From NCBI RefSeq assembly GCF_009766005.1, contig NZ_LMUK01000038.1, forward strand, positions 458,948 to 522,947: a stretch of 64,000 bases of DNA, given 5' to 3'. Positions within the stretch are counted from its first letter, which is position 1. Each line of letters begins with the position of its first letter. Origin of the DNA: Bradyrhizobium sp. S69 (lineage in GTDB: Bacteria; Pseudomonadota; Alphaproteobacteria; Rhizobiales; Xanthobacteraceae). A program made the position numbers and the translations under genes. Shown in pieces: positions 20,122-28,940 of the stretch. Below the pieces are notes generated by a model, which saw only the letters and a program-made list of their open reading frames with translations, had not been told where the DNA came from and ran no database searches.

Positions 20122-21063
20122 TCAGTACCGGATACGGGGATCGAGCAGGGTGTAGGCAACGTCGATCAGGAGATTGACCGCGACATAGATGCCGGAGGTC
20201 AAGAGGATCATCGCCTGGATGATCGGGTAATCGCGCGCCAGCACAGCATCGACGGTGAGGCGTCCGATCCCCGGCAGGTTGAACACGCTTTCGGTGACGA
20301 CGACACCGGAGATCAATAGCGCAAAACCGCTGCCGATCACGGTAATGACGGGGACCGCGGCGTTGCGCAACGCGTGGCGCAACAGCACGCCGGACTCGGC
20401 GATGCCCTTGGCGCGCGCGGTGCGTACGTAATCCTCGCCGAGCACGTCCAGCACCGCGGCGCGGGTCATGCGCGCGATCAGGGCGACATAAATGAACGAC
20501 AGTGTGATGGTCGGCAGGATGATGCGCTGAAGGAACGGCCAAAATCCCTTCGAAATGCTTTGAAAGCCTTGCACCGGCAGCCAGCGCAGGTCGATGGCGA
20601 ACAACTGGATCAGCACATAGCCGATCACGAACACCGGAACCGAGAAGCCGAGCACCGACAATCCCATCACGAAACGGTCGATCCAGGTGCCATGCTTCCA
20701 CGCCGCGATCACGCCGAGCGGCACCGCGACCACGATCGAAAGGACCATCGTCGACAGCGCAATGCTGATCGACGGCTCGACGCGCTGGCTGATCATTTGC
20801 AAGACCGGCACATTGGAAATCAGCGACACCCCGAGATCGCCGTGCAGCAGCTTGCCGATCCAGGTGACGAATTGGAGGTAGAGCGGTTCGTTCAATCCGA
20901 GCGAGGTGCGGATGCGCTCGAGTTGCTCGGGCGTCGCATTGTCGCCGGCCAGGATCGCGGCGGGATCGCCCGGCGTGAGCCGCAGCAATAGAAATACGAA
21001 CAGCGCCACCACCCCCATCACGGGAACAGCGGCCAGCACGCGACGAAGCAGATATCCGAGCAT
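20122..21063 (-). CDS. ABC transporter permease, DppB/OppB type
   Basis: This 313-residue membrane protein begins MLGYLLRRVLAAVPVMGVVALFVF, the standard DppB start, with six predicted helices. The permease loop reads EDYVRTARAKGIAESGVLLRHALRNA. It ends VAYTLLDPRIRY, also typical. It is the first permease gene of the leftward importer operon, 12 nt before the DppC-type gene. A family B palindrome separates it from the upstream M20 peptidase gene. Confidence 0.94.
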   Translation of the reverse strand: MLGYLLRRVLAAVPVMGVVALFVFLLLRLTPGDPAAILAGDNATPEQLERIRTSLGLNEPLYLQFVTWIGKLLHGDLGVSLISNVPVLQMISQRVEPSISIALSTMVLSIVVAVPLGVIAAWKHGTWIDRFVMGLSVLGFSVPVFVIGYVLIQLFAIDLRWLPVQGFQSISKGFWPFLQRIILPTITLSFIYVALIARMTRAAVLDVLGEDYVRTARAKGIAESGVLLRHALRNAAVPVITVIGSGFALLISGVVVTESVFNLPGIGRLTVDAVLARDYPIIQAMILLTSGIYVAVNLLIDVAYTLLDPRIRY

Positions 21064-21180
21064 CTTTGTCCTGTCACAATTCGCGAACCGGTCGGCCGGT
21101 CCGCGTCAACGTTTGTACCACCAGCAGGATATCAGGTCAGCAAATCCCGTGCCATCGGGCTGAATTCAGGCCGTAGCAGC

Positions 21181-21293
21181 CGTCATCCTGAGGTGCGCGC
21201 ACTTTCTTGCGCGCCTCGAAGGATGGCCGCAAGCACGATGCTGAACACCATCCTTCGAGGCGCGTCGAAGACGACGCGCACCTCAGGATGACG
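21181..21293. repeat. palindromic intergenic repeat, family B copy 3
   Basis: Outer arms CGTCATCCTGAGGTGCGCGC and GCGCGCACCTCAGGATGACG are nearly perfect, with nested GCGCCTCGAAGGATGG and CCATCCTTCGAGGCGC around GCCGCAAGCACGATGCTGAACA. Compared with copies 1, 2 and 4 the central loop is inverted (GTTCAGC appears as GCTGAAC), so this copy lies in the opposite orientation. It is located between the permease gene and the M20 peptidase gene. Confidence 0.88.
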
Positions 21294-21333
21294 TCCAAGA
21301 TAGCTTTACACACTCTCGGGATGAGACTTTTTC

Positions 21334-22464
21334 CTACTCCAACGTCGCCAAAAGCCCCGCCATCAGCCGGCCGCGCTCGGCGAGGCTCTCGACTTCGATG
21401 TGTTCGTTGAGCGTATGGGCGTCGGCGCCGCGGACGCCGAGACCATCGAGGGTTGGAATTCCCATCGCGCCGGTGAAATTGCCGTCGGAGCCACCGCCGG
21501 CGCTGGCATGGGGAAGCTCGGCGCCCAGTTGTCTGGCGAGGCCACGGGCCTTTTCATACAGCGCCATGGTTCCAGCGTCGGGTTCCCACACCGGCCGGGT
21601 GACGCCGCGCGTGACCTTGAACGTCACATCGTTGGCGGTGCCGGACAATGCGAGCATCCGCTCGACGCCACGATCGAGATCGGCCTGGCGCTTGGCCATG
21701 CTGAGCGCTTCGCCGCTGCAGGTGGTGGCGACGCAATTGACCCATTGGCCGCCATGCACGATGCCGACCGAGAAGGTGCAGTCGTCCGAGGTCATGGCAT
21801 CGATCGCGATGATCTGGCGCGCCATTTCGCGGATCGCCGAACGGCCGGAAGAAAGCGTGGCGCCGGCATGGCTCGGCTTGCCGACAGCCTCCAGGTTAAA
21901 TCGCGCAATCGCGTAGCGGCCGGTGACGACGCCGTTGTTCGATCGGCCGGGCTCGGGCACCAGCACATATTTGTTACGCGCGGCTTCGGCCTCGATGATG
22001 TCGCGGGTCGAGGGCGTGCCGACTTCCTCATCCGGCGTGAACAATACGGTGATCGGCAGCGGCGTCGTGAAGGCGGCGCGCGCCAATTGCCGGATCGCTT
22101 CCAGCGACAGGTAGTTGCCGCCCTTCATGTCGTAGATGCCGGGACCAAAGCATTTGTTGCCCTCGCGGCGCCACGGCAGTTTTGCCAGCGTGCCGACCGG
22201 ATGCACGGTGTCGAGATGTCCCGCGATCAGGATACCCGGCTCGCCCTGCTTCGGATGCGGAAAGCGCGCGCGGACGCAACCGCCAAAACCCTGCCGTCCG
22301 GCGATGCGTTCGATCGTGGCGCCCATCACCGCCATGTCGCGGGCGGCGAGATCCAGCATGCGATTCACCGCCGCGGTGTCCCAAGTCGGGCTTTCGCATT
22401 CTACCCAGCCGCGCAGGCCCTGCAGCATGGCTTCGGTATCGAACGGAAGGTTGGCAGGGTTCAT
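21334..22464 (-). CDS. M20-family metallopeptidase (glutamate carboxypeptidase/CPG2-like)
   Basis: This 376-residue zinc peptidase has the M20 motifs: ILIAGHLDTVHPVGT (His and catalytic Asp), GIYDMKGGNYL (bridging Asp), LFTPDEEVGTPS (catalytic Glu pair) and HASAGGGSDGNFTG. The open frame extends to 22650, but ATG 22464 gives the family length and lies just after a purine-rich GAGAGAC. No signal peptide is seen, so it likely acts on imported material. It heads the leftward island and is divergent from the solute-binding protein gene. Confidence 0.92.
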   Translation of the reverse strand: MNPANLPFDTEAMLQGLRGWVECESPTWDTAAVNRMLDLAARDMAVMGATIERIAGRQGFGGCVRARFPHPKQGEPGILIAGHLDTVHPVGTLAKLPWRREGNKCFGPGIYDMKGGNYLSLEAIRQLARAAFTTPLPITVLFTPDEEVGTPSTRDIIEAEAARNKYVLVPEPGRSNNGVVTGRYAIARFNLEAVGKPSHAGATLSSGRSAIREMARQIIAIDAMTSDDCTFSVGIVHGGQWVNCVATTCSGEALSMAKRQADLDRGVERMLALSGTANDVTFKVTRGVTRPVWEPDAGTMALYEKARGLARQLGAELPHASAGGGSDGNFTGAMGIPTLDGLGVRGADAHTLNEHIEVESLAERGRLMAGLLATLE

Positions 22465-22755
22465 GACATGTCTCTCGTTTTTCGAATGGGATGTTTCTTG
22501 CCGGTGCGACGATGCGATACTCACGAGACGGATCGGCGATCGACTTGTAAAGTGAAACCTCGGCCGGGTGTCAACGTGCATTCGCCGCATGGCAATCGCC
22601 CAAAACCGGATTGACGCGCGGCGGGCTTGATGTAAGGCTCGTTTGCGCACGTCTTGAATGTCCAGTTTTTACAGCGCGTTAGTGCGCCTAAATAACGGAC
22701 CTCATGCTTAAACTATGATCGGCGTTTGACCAGTTTCACGTCAGGAGAGATTCGA
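22465..22755. promoter_or_regulatory. divergent intergenic region between M20 peptidase and peptide-binding protein genes
   Basis: This 291-nt gap must hold promoters for both directions. A -10-like TATGAT occurs at 22714-22719, 37 nt before the rightward start, without a good -35 partner. GCGCGTTAGTGCGC at about 22675-22688 is a small palindrome that could be an operator. AGGAGAG at 22743-22749 is the ribosome binding site of the right-hand gene. No regulator gene is adjacent. Confidence 0.4.
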
Positions 22756-24357
22756 ATGTCCCACATCTCGCGTTGGAAGCGTTCCACGATAGCATCGGCT
22801 ATCGCACTCGCTGCGGCGCTGGCGTCACCGATGCCGACATGGGCCGCCGGCAAGACCATCACCGCGGTGATGCATTCCGATTTGCGTTTCCTCGATCCGA
22901 TCATCACCACCGCCTATATCCAGCGCGACTATGGATACATGGTGTACGACACGCTGCTGGCGATGGACTCCAATTTCAAGATCCAGCCGCAGATGGCGGA
23001 GTACAAGGTTTCCGACGATAAGCTGACCTACACCTTTACCTTGCGCGACGGCCTGAAATGGCATGATGGCGCGCCGGTGACGGCGGAAGACTGCGTGGCG
23101 TCGCTGAACCGCTGGTCCAAGCGCGACAATATGGGCCAGAAGCTGGCGCAGTACACCGCCAGCCTGGAGGCGACCGACGCCAAGACCATCACGCTGAAAT
23201 TGAAGGAGCCCTACGGCCTGGTGCTGGAGTCGATCGGCAAGCCGTCGTCGGTGGTGCCGTTCATGATGCCGAAGCGCGTCGCGGAAACGCCGGCGGACAA
23301 GCCGATCACCGAGCAGATCGGATCCGGCCCGTTCAAATTCGTCAAAGAGGAATTCCAGCCGGGCGTGAAGGCCGTGTTCGTCAAGAACACGGACTACGTG
23401 CCGCGCAAGGAAGCGCCGAGTTGGACCTCCGGCGGCAAGGTCGTGAAGGTCGATCGCGTCGAATGGGTGACGATGCCCGATGCGCAGACCGCGATGAATG
23501 CGTTGCAATCCGGCGATATCGATTTCATGGAGAACCCGTCATTCGATCTGCTGCCGGTATTGGCGGCCAATCCGGATTTGAAGATCGAGGTGCTGAACAA
23601 GCTCGGCTTCCAGACCCTCGGCCGGATGAACTTCCTTCACAAGCCGTTCGATAACGTCAAGGTGCGCCGTGCCGCGTTCCTGGCGATGAACCAGAAGAAC
23701 GTGCTGGATGCGCTGGTCGGCAACCCCGAATATTACAAGATCTGCGGCGCGGTTTTCGTCTGCGGTACGCCGCTTGCCTCCGATGTCGGCGCGCAATCGC
23801 TGATCAAGGGTGACGGCATGGCGGAAGCGAAAAAGCTGTTGGCCGAATCCGGCTATGACGGCACGCCGGTGGTGGTGATGGCCCCTGGCGACGTCGTCAC
23901 GCTGAAGGCGCAGCCGGTGGTCGCGGCCCAGGCGCTGCGCGATGCCGGCTTCAAGGTGGATTTGCAGGCCACCGACTGGCAGACCGTGGTGTCGCGGCGC
24001 GCCAGCCAGAAGCCGGACAGCGAAGGCGGCTGGGACATGTTCTTCACCAACTGGGTCGGCGCCGACGTGGTCAATCCGGTGGTCAACGCCTCCGTCAGCG
24101 GACGCGGCCTGAACGGCGGCTGGTTCGGCTGGGCCGATGATCCGAAGCTGGAGCAGATGCGGGACGCCTTCGCGCGGGCGACTTCGCCCGACGAGCAGAA
24201 AAAGATCGCGACCGACATTCAGAAGGAAGTCTACGATCAGGTGATCTACATCCCGCTCGGGCAATATCTGGCGCCGGTGGTGTGGCGCAAATCGCTCACT
24301 GGTGTGCTCGACGGCCCCGCAACGCCGATCTTCTGGAATATCGACAAGTCGGAATAG
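22756..24357 (+). CDS. ABC transporter peptide/solute-binding protein, family 5
   Basis: This 533-residue periplasmic binding protein of the DppA/OppA class has a signal peptide (positively charged SRWKRSTIA then a hydrophobic Ala-rich stretch, cleavage near TWA-AG). Family-5 features include DLRFLDPIITTAYIQRDYGYMVYDTL, the YTFTLRDGLKWHDGAPVTAEDC motif and IGSGPFKFVKEEF. ATG 22756 has AGGAGAG upstream; the frame also opens at a TTG at 22726. It should deliver a peptide-like or other cationic/opine-like substrate to the divergent importer at 17552-21063. The stop is followed after five nt by a family C repeat. Confidence 0.94.
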   Translation: MSHISRWKRSTIASAIALAAALASPMPTWAAGKTITAVMHSDLRFLDPIITTAYIQRDYGYMVYDTLLAMDSNFKIQPQMAEYKVSDDKLTYTFTLRDGLKWHDGAPVTAEDCVASLNRWSKRDNMGQKLAQYTASLEATDAKTITLKLKEPYGLVLESIGKPSSVVPFMMPKRVAETPADKPITEQIGSGPFKFVKEEFQPGVKAVFVKNTDYVPRKEAPSWTSGGKVVKVDRVEWVTMPDAQTAMNALQSGDIDFMENPSFDLLPVLAANPDLKIEVLNKLGFQTLGRMNFLHKPFDNVKVRRAAFLAMNQKNVLDALVGNPEYYKICGAVFVCGTPLASDVGAQSLIKGDGMAEAKKLLAESGYDGTPVVVMAPGDVVTLKAQPVVAAQALRDAGFKVDLQATDWQTVVSRRASQKPDSEGGWDMFFTNWVGADVVNPVVNASVSGRGLNGGWFGWADDPKLEQMRDAFARATSPDEQKKIATDIQKEVYDQVIYIPLGQYLAPVVWRKSLTGVLDGPATPIFWNIDKSE

Positions 24358-24362
24358 GCATA

Positions 24363-24448
24363 GCGTTTTCGAGCGAAGTGGATTCCGGTTCGCGTCAAGA
24401 AAACGCGTCAAAAAAACGAGAGCCCGGTTCTGATGCAATCAGAACCGA
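24363..24448 (+). repeat. 3'-UTR-type repeat, family C copy 1
   Basis: This element begins GCGTTTTCGAGCGAAGTGG, continues through GGTTCGCGTCAAGAAAACGCG and ends in a hairpin CGGTTCTGAT-GCA-ATCAGAACCG. GCGTTTTC and GAAAACGC also pair across the left half. It starts five nt after the binding-protein stop in the same orientation. Other copies: 33045 (minus), 35107 and 53391. Confidence 0.88.
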
Positions 24449-24471
24449 ATAGGCTCGCATCAACTGCGTAG

Positions 24472-24505
24472 ACGCGACGGAGGTTGATCTTCCGTCGCGT
24501 TTTTG
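24472..24505 (+). terminator. rho-independent terminator of the binding-protein gene
   Basis: A perfect 10-bp stem (ACGCGACGGA, 24472-24481; TCCGTCGCGT, 24491-24500) with a nine-nt loop is followed directly by a U run (24500-24505). It lies about 115 nt after the solute-binding protein stop, downstream of the family C element. The stretch from here to 24749 shows no convincing gene. Confidence 0.85.
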
Positions 24506-24749
24506 TATTCAGCGTCAGCAGTCGTTGCTGCGCACGGTTTCCAGCCCGTCATTTGCGACCGGCGGGCGGCTCCGCGGCGACGGCCGCGCCGACGAACGCA
24601 AATCTTTGGGCGTCTGGCGCGCGGTTACGCCCTGATCCGAATGAGTTTCAGCCGCGATGTTGGTCTGGGCCATAGCGTCTTACTCCATTTGCTGCAGGAC
24701 AACATTTTGCAGCGCGTGAAGTTCCGGGCGTTGACGCCGATATCCCTCG

Positions 24750-25610
24750 TCAGATCGGATAGCTCGCGATGTGCTGGAGCAACAATTCGCTGACCCGATC
24801 GGGCGCCTGATCGGCGGCGAAATGGCCGACCCCGGGCAGCACCTCGAAGCGATAGGGGGCGGCGACGAAATCCTCGGTTCCCTCGGCCGCGGCGCGCCCC
24901 ACGGTGTCGTCGGCATCGCCCCAGATAAAGAGCGTCGGCACCCGGATCGGGCCGATCGGGGCGCGGATCGCGCCGCGGGCGCGATACCAGGCAAGGGCTG
25001 CTTCCATCGCGGGCTTGTTACCGAGCACGGCAAGATGCCGCTCGATCGCAGCATCCGGAACGCCGTTCGCGGCCCAGCGCTCGCGCAGCCATTTGGCGTT
25101 GTCGGCGAGCACGACATCCGCCGCATCGGATTCCAGGAACGCCTTATGATGACGCGACCGTTGCGCCTGATCGCCGTCGGGCATTTGCAGCGCGCGATTG
25201 AAGGCGTTGGGATGCGGCCGCGACAGGATCGTCAGCGACGCCAGCCGTTGCGGCGCGCGATCGGCCAGGGCCCAGGCGATGCTGCCGCCCCAGTCATGTC
25301 CGATCAGATGAAATCGCTGGTCGCCATAGCCGCAGGCGCCGGCGATCGCCATCGCGTCGTCCATCAGATGGTCGATATGATAATTCGCTGATACGCCGAC
25401 ATCGGGCCGGGCGCCCGGCGAATAGCCGCGCTGGCTCGGTGCAACGGCGCGATAGCCCTTGGCCGCGAGCGCCGCCAGTTGCGCGCGCCAGCAGTTCAAT
25501 GATTCCGCGAAACCGTGCAGCAGCAGCACCAGCGGCGCCCCCGCTTCGCCCGCGGCAAGCGCGTCGAAGGTCAGGCCGGGCCCAAGCGTGAGTTTTTCGA
25601 ATTGCGACAT
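24750..25610 (-). CDS. alpha/beta hydrolase, epoxide hydrolase-like
   Basis: This 286-residue protein has the oxyanion motif LLLHGFAESLNCW and the nucleophile elbow LIGHDWGGSIAWALAD, where Asp replaces Ser, as in epoxide hydrolases and haloalkane dehalogenases. The acid is likely in FIWGDADDTVG and the base in LPGVGHFAADQAPD. ATG 25610 starts the conserved part; a TTG 18 nt earlier also keeps the frame. It is probably cytoplasmic. Epoxide hydrolase is more likely than dehalogenase because of the HDWGG context, but sequence alone does not settle it. Confidence 0.88.
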   Translation of the reverse strand: MSQFEKLTLGPGLTFDALAAGEAGAPLVLLLHGFAESLNCWRAQLAALAAKGYRAVAPSQRGYSPGARPDVGVSANYHIDHLMDDAMAIAGACGYGDQRFHLIGHDWGGSIAWALADRAPQRLASLTILSRPHPNAFNRALQMPDGDQAQRSRHHKAFLESDAADVVLADNAKWLRERWAANGVPDAAIERHLAVLGNKPAMEAALAWYRARGAIRAPIGPIRVPTLFIWGDADDTVGRAAAEGTEDFVAAPYRFEVLPGVGHFAADQAPDRVSELLLQHIASYPI

Positions 25611-25816
25611 GGAATTTATCCCATGCAAACCCGTTGCTGCGGCAAAGGTTGCGGGCGGAGGAGCAGATTTTACGCAGGCTGTTATTCAGCAACTTTGGCT
25701 GGGGGAAACAAGCAGAAAGGCATGGAAATGTCGCGCAAGACGCGCAAGCGTGATGAACAGCCGCGGTCGCGGGCTCCGGCGTAACGCCGTCGGCATCAGG
25801 GTGCCGTTCTCGGAAT

Positions 25817-26245
25817 TTATAACCGCGACTTGATGGTTGCCTGCGAAACGCCGTGTCGCTGCAGATCGACCAGCACGCCGGCGGATCCCGACTTCTGCGC
25901 GGGCGCGATTGATGGAGCTTGCGAGGTCTGAACGCGGATCAGTGTTGCCTGAAAAGGCAGTTCCGGCGCCTGCGTCGCGGTCCCGGTGCAACTGGCCGTC
26001 GCGCCCGTCGATTTGCCGGCAAGCTGCAATTCCACCTCGTCGATACCGAACAGGGAGGGCTGTCCAGCGGTGTGCCGCCTGGTGGTCAGCACGGCGGTAA
26101 AGCGGTCTTCCTCGACCCTGTACCAGCCTGAATAACTCAGCCCGCAGTCGCCACCGGATATTTTGCCGTTTGCGAGGTGGACGATGCCGGTACCTTCGCC
26201 CCGCGGAGTCTTATACCACGCCGCGTATTCGCCATCCTGAAGCAT
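25817..26245 (-). CDS. GrlR-like regulatory family protein
   Basis: This 142-residue protein begins MLQDGEYAAWYKTPRGEGTG and continues IVHLANGKISGGDCGLSYSG and RFTAVLTTRRHTAGQPSLFG, a repeated beta-strand pattern I associate with GrlR-type proteins. GrlR itself represses the LEE regulator GrlA in enteropathogenic E. coli; rhizobial homologues have no established target. The N-terminal ~100 residues hold the domain; the tail (APSIAPAQKSG...) looks disordered. ATG 26245 has AAGGG eight nt upstream; an ATG at 26278 and a longer open frame to 26473 are less likely starts. There is no type III secretion gene in this window. Confidence 0.7.
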   Translation of the reverse strand: MLQDGEYAAWYKTPRGEGTGIVHLANGKISGGDCGLSYSGWYRVEEDRFTAVLTTRRHTAGQPSLFGIDEVELQLAGKSTGATASCTGTATQAPELPFQATLIRVQTSQAPSIAPAQKSGSAGVLVDLQRHGVSQATIKSRL

Positions 26246-26514
26246 GTGCCACCCTTCGCATCGAAACGGCCGATGCATAGTGCGAAGAGAGTAAGAAATA
26301 CAGCTTGCGGTTGCTACATCCGGCGGCGAGGTTAACGATTGGCGAATGTCGGAAGCGGTGTTCGATTTGATTTGTCCGGGTGGGTTTTGCGGGATGGCGT
26401 TACGTTTGAGAAGCCGTTCGACGATGCCGCGACCGGCGCGGCCGAAAAGGATTGTCACGGCTTGATCAAACAAGTTTTGAGCCGTCGTACCTTACGGTGC
26501 AAAGCGTGCCCGAT

Positions 26515-26862
26515 TCAATCCCCATCCTCATCCAGTTCTGCTGCCGCGATCGACGCCTTGGCGCGTGCGATGAATCCTTCGGCGTCCTTTTTTGCCTCGC
26601 GAATGAGGTCGTCGATGAGGCGGCGAAACCGGTCGAGATCGAGTTTGAGTCCGGCGGCCGAGGGCTTGGCGGTCGAGCCGACGTAGCCAACCATGCGCGA
26701 GGACGTTGCAATCCGAAGCAGCAGCGGCGAGAGCATCTCATCGGAAATGTCTTCGTCCTCGGCAAACTTGAGAACGTGCTGGGTCAGCGACTGCGTGAGC
26801 CGCTCGAATTCATCACGGGCTTCCTGGCCGTCTTCGTCGAAAAGGTCGTTGTCATCGGGCAT
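26515..26862 (-). CDS. small acidic hypothetical protein
   Basis: This 115-residue protein starts MPDDNDLFDEDGQEARDEFE and ends AELDEDGD, giving it acidic ends around a helical middle. The middle (DEMLSPLLLRIATSSRMVGYVG, then LDLDRFRRLIDDLIREAKKDAEGFIARAKA) could form an amphipathic helical bundle. The open frame extends through the tRNA gene to 26916, which is not coding; ATG 26862 is the natural start. No function is recognised. It lies just downstream of tRNA-Leu on the same strand. Confidence 0.7.
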   Translation of the reverse strand: MPDDNDLFDEDGQEARDEFERLTQSLTQHVLKFAEDEDISDEMLSPLLLRIATSSRMVGYVGSTAKPSAAGLKLDLDRFRRLIDDLIREAKKDAEGFIARAKASIAAAELDEDGD

Positions 26863-26888
26863 GGCTACCGCCTTATGCTTGCCAGGCC

Positions 26889-26975
26889 TGGTGCGGGCGG
26901 TGGGAGTCGAACCCACACGACGTTGCCATCGAGGGATTTTAAGTCCCTTGCGTCTACCAGTTCCGCCACGTCCGC
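26889..26975 (-). tRNA. tRNA-Leu (anticodon UAA)
   Basis: The minus strand folds into an 87-nt class II tRNA with encoded CCA. Visible parts are acceptor GCGGACG, D-arm GCGGAACTGGTAGACGC, anticodon arm AGGGA-CTTAAAA-TCCCT with anticodon TAA, a long variable arm and T-arm GTGGG-TTCGACT-CCCAC. The acceptor 3' strand reads CGCCCGC, which leaves an A5-C68 mismatch in an otherwise paired stem. It reads UUA (and UUG by wobble), rare codons in a GC-rich genome. Confidence 0.95.
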
Positions 26976-27148
26976 TTTGGCCACGAGATCAGAGACTTAG
27001 CGCGTTTCCCGCCCCGGAGGAAATGGGCTAGGGTCGGGCGGAAAACGCTGCCCTTCCTTAATCGAGCGCGTTCGCTAAGGCAAAGCCTCAATGCGGACAT
27101 GAGGCCCTGCTTTACGCAACCGTAGGATTGTCGGTTTACCAAGGTCAC

Positions 27149-27619
27149 ATGATTGCTTCGATTGCCCAACGCCTGATGTTACCGCGCGCTGCCGCAGTCG
27201 TGCCATGGATGCTCGGGCTGACGCTTGCCCTTGGGCTTGGCGGCTGCGCCAGCAGCGTCAGCGAGATGGGCGATAACATGACGCTCGCCTTTGCCGATCC
27301 GGCCAAATACGACTATTACGACTGCAAGCTGCTGGAGGCCGAACGCAAGAGCCTCAAGACCCGAATCGAGGATCTGGAGCGGCTGATGGCAAAGGCCCAG
27401 ACTGGCGTCGCCGGTCCGGTGGTCGCCGAACTCGCGTATCGCAACGACTACATCGCCTTTCGCGGCCAGGAAAAATTGGCCAACAAAGCCTGGCAACGCA
27501 ACAATTGCCACGACTCGCCGCCGACGCCCGGTGCCGCGTCGGCCACCGCCGCCCCGACACCTCCCGAGCACGGCAAAGGCGGGCATTCATCGATGAAATC
27601 CGGCGGCGCGGTCTACTGA
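27149..27619 (+). CDS. putative lipoprotein of unknown function
   Basis: This 156-residue protein has a lipoprotein signal: a hydrophobic stretch VVPWMLGLTLALGL followed by lipobox GGCASS. The mature part has NMTLAFADPAKYDYYDCKLLEAERKSLKTRIEDLERLM, a likely coiled coil, and a Pro/Ala-rich tail. ATG 27149 has AAGG upstream; a TTG at 27128 extends the frame. It should be anchored in the inner or outer membrane facing the periplasm. The two mature cysteines (YDCKLL, RNNCHD) could form a disulfide. Function unknown. Confidence 0.8.
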   Translation: MIASIAQRLMLPRAAAVVPWMLGLTLALGLGGCASSVSEMGDNMTLAFADPAKYDYYDCKLLEAERKSLKTRIEDLERLMAKAQTGVAGPVVAELAYRNDYIAFRGQEKLANKAWQRNNCHDSPPTPGAASATAAPTPPEHGKGGHSSMKSGGAVY

Positions 27620-27669
27620 TTGCTTCGAGCGATGATGGCCTGCCGTCGATGTCGGCGCGGGCGTTTGCG

Positions 27670-27715
27670 CAAGCCGTTTTCTTACAAGCCTTTTTCTTAC
27701 AAGCCTCTTTTTTTT
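27670..27715. repeat. three 15-nt tandem units after the lipoprotein gene
   Basis: Units CAAGCCGTTTTCTTA (27670), CAAGCCTTTTTCTTA (27685) and CAAGCCTCTTTTTTTT (27700) follow each other 50 nt after the lipoprotein stop. They supply several U-rich runs on the plus strand but no stable stem. The repeat ends 13 nt before the convergent monooxygenase gene end. Confidence 0.8.
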
Positions 27716-27727
27716 AAGCCTTGGGTC

Positions 27728-28930
27728 TCACGCGCGCCAGTCGTAGATCCAGTCCTGTCGCGCCAGCATGCGCTTGGCGCCCAGCGCCCGGATCGCGAGG
27801 TCACGCGCATAGGCCGCCGGGCCCGCGAGGTGATAAATCCGCCCTTGCTGTCGCGCGGCGCGCTGCACGCGGCTCACCCGCGGCCGGCGCAGCCGCGCAT
27901 AGCGTTGCATCGCGACCGCGATCGTGGGCCCGCGCTCGTTCTGGGTTTCGGCGAGGCAGTTTGCCAGAACAGCCGCGTCCTCGATCGCCATGCCGGCGCC
28001 TTGCGCCGCGAATGGCAGCATCGCGTGCGCGGCGTCGCCCAGCAACGCGACCGTGCCATCGGTCCATTCGCCGCCGCTTGGCATCGTGAACAACGCCCAT
28101 TTCCGCCATTCGTCGACCGCGCCGATCAGCATCCGCGCCGCGCTCGGCCATGGCGAGGACGCGAAAGTCGTCTTGATCTCGCTGACTTCGCCCGGCGCGC
28201 TCCAGCCGGGCCTGTTCCAGGTTCCCGGCACCACGGCGACGACGTTGATCTGCCGCCCGCCGGAGATCGGATAGGCGACGAGATGCGCGTTCGGTCCCAT
28301 CCAGAGCTGGACCCGGCGCGCGGCATGTTCGCGCGGCAGTTGCGTCGCCTCCAGCGTGCCGCGCCAGGCGATCAGCCCGGAAAATTGCGGCTGTGCCTGC
28401 GGAAACAAATGATGGCGCACCGTCGACCAGATGCCGTCGGCGCCGACCAGCGCCAGCGCCACTTCCGGCTGCCGCATGGTGCCGCTGCGCCCAACCACCG
28501 TCAGTCCCCTGGCATGGGGGGCGAGATCCTCGAATTGGCATCCGAGCCGCAATTCGATGTCGGGATTGTCGTTGATCTGGGCAACCAGTGCTGCTTGCAG
28601 GTCGGCGCGATGAACCACCCAATACGGCGCGCCGGCGCGGCTCGAGGCCTCTTCGCCGAGCGGCAACCGGGCAATTTCACGGCCCAGCCGGGCGCTCATG
28701 ATGCTGACGGCCTCGGGGATCACGGCGCGGGCGGCGAGGCGAGGTTTCAGGCCGAGATCGACCAGCACGCGGCTTGCATTGGGCGACAATTGCAGGCCGG
28801 CGCCGGCTTCTTCGAGCCGCGCGGCCTTCTCGAGAACGACGACGCGAAATCCTTTGGCCGCCAGCGCCAGCGCTGCGGTCAAGCCCCCGATTCCGGCACC
28901 GGCGACGAAAATCGTGCGCGACGCGGCCAC
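27728..28930 (-). CDS. FAD-dependent monooxygenase (salicylate hydroxylase-like)
   Basis: This 400-residue flavoprotein has the N-terminal FAD motif GAGIGGLTAALALAAKGFRVVVLEKA, the NAD(P)H/FAD segment GADGIWSTVRHH and the second FAD motif LLGDAAHAMLPFAAQGAGMAIEDA. The architecture is that of group A aromatic hydroxylases such as salicylate 1-monooxygenase. The start is GTG at 28930, ten nt after the stop of the zinc-finger gene, with no strong ribosome binding site, so coupling to that gene is possible. The substrate is unknown. Confidence 0.9.
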   Translation of the reverse strand: MAASRTIFVAGAGIGGLTAALALAAKGFRVVVLEKAARLEEAGAGLQLSPNASRVLVDLGLKPRLAARAVIPEAVSIMSARLGREIARLPLGEEASSRAGAPYWVVHRADLQAALVAQINDNPDIELRLGCQFEDLAPHARGLTVVGRSGTMRQPEVALALVGADGIWSTVRHHLFPQAQPQFSGLIAWRGTLEATQLPREHAARRVQLWMGPNAHLVAYPISGGRQINVVAVVPGTWNRPGWSAPGEVSEIKTTFASSPWPSAARMLIGAVDEWRKWALFTMPSGGEWTDGTVALLGDAAHAMLPFAAQGAGMAIEDAAVLANCLAETQNERGPTIAVAMQRYARLRRPRVSRVQRAARQQGRIYHLAGPAAYARDLAIRALGAKRMLARQDWIYDWRA

Positions 28931-28940
28931 CCGTGGCCGA

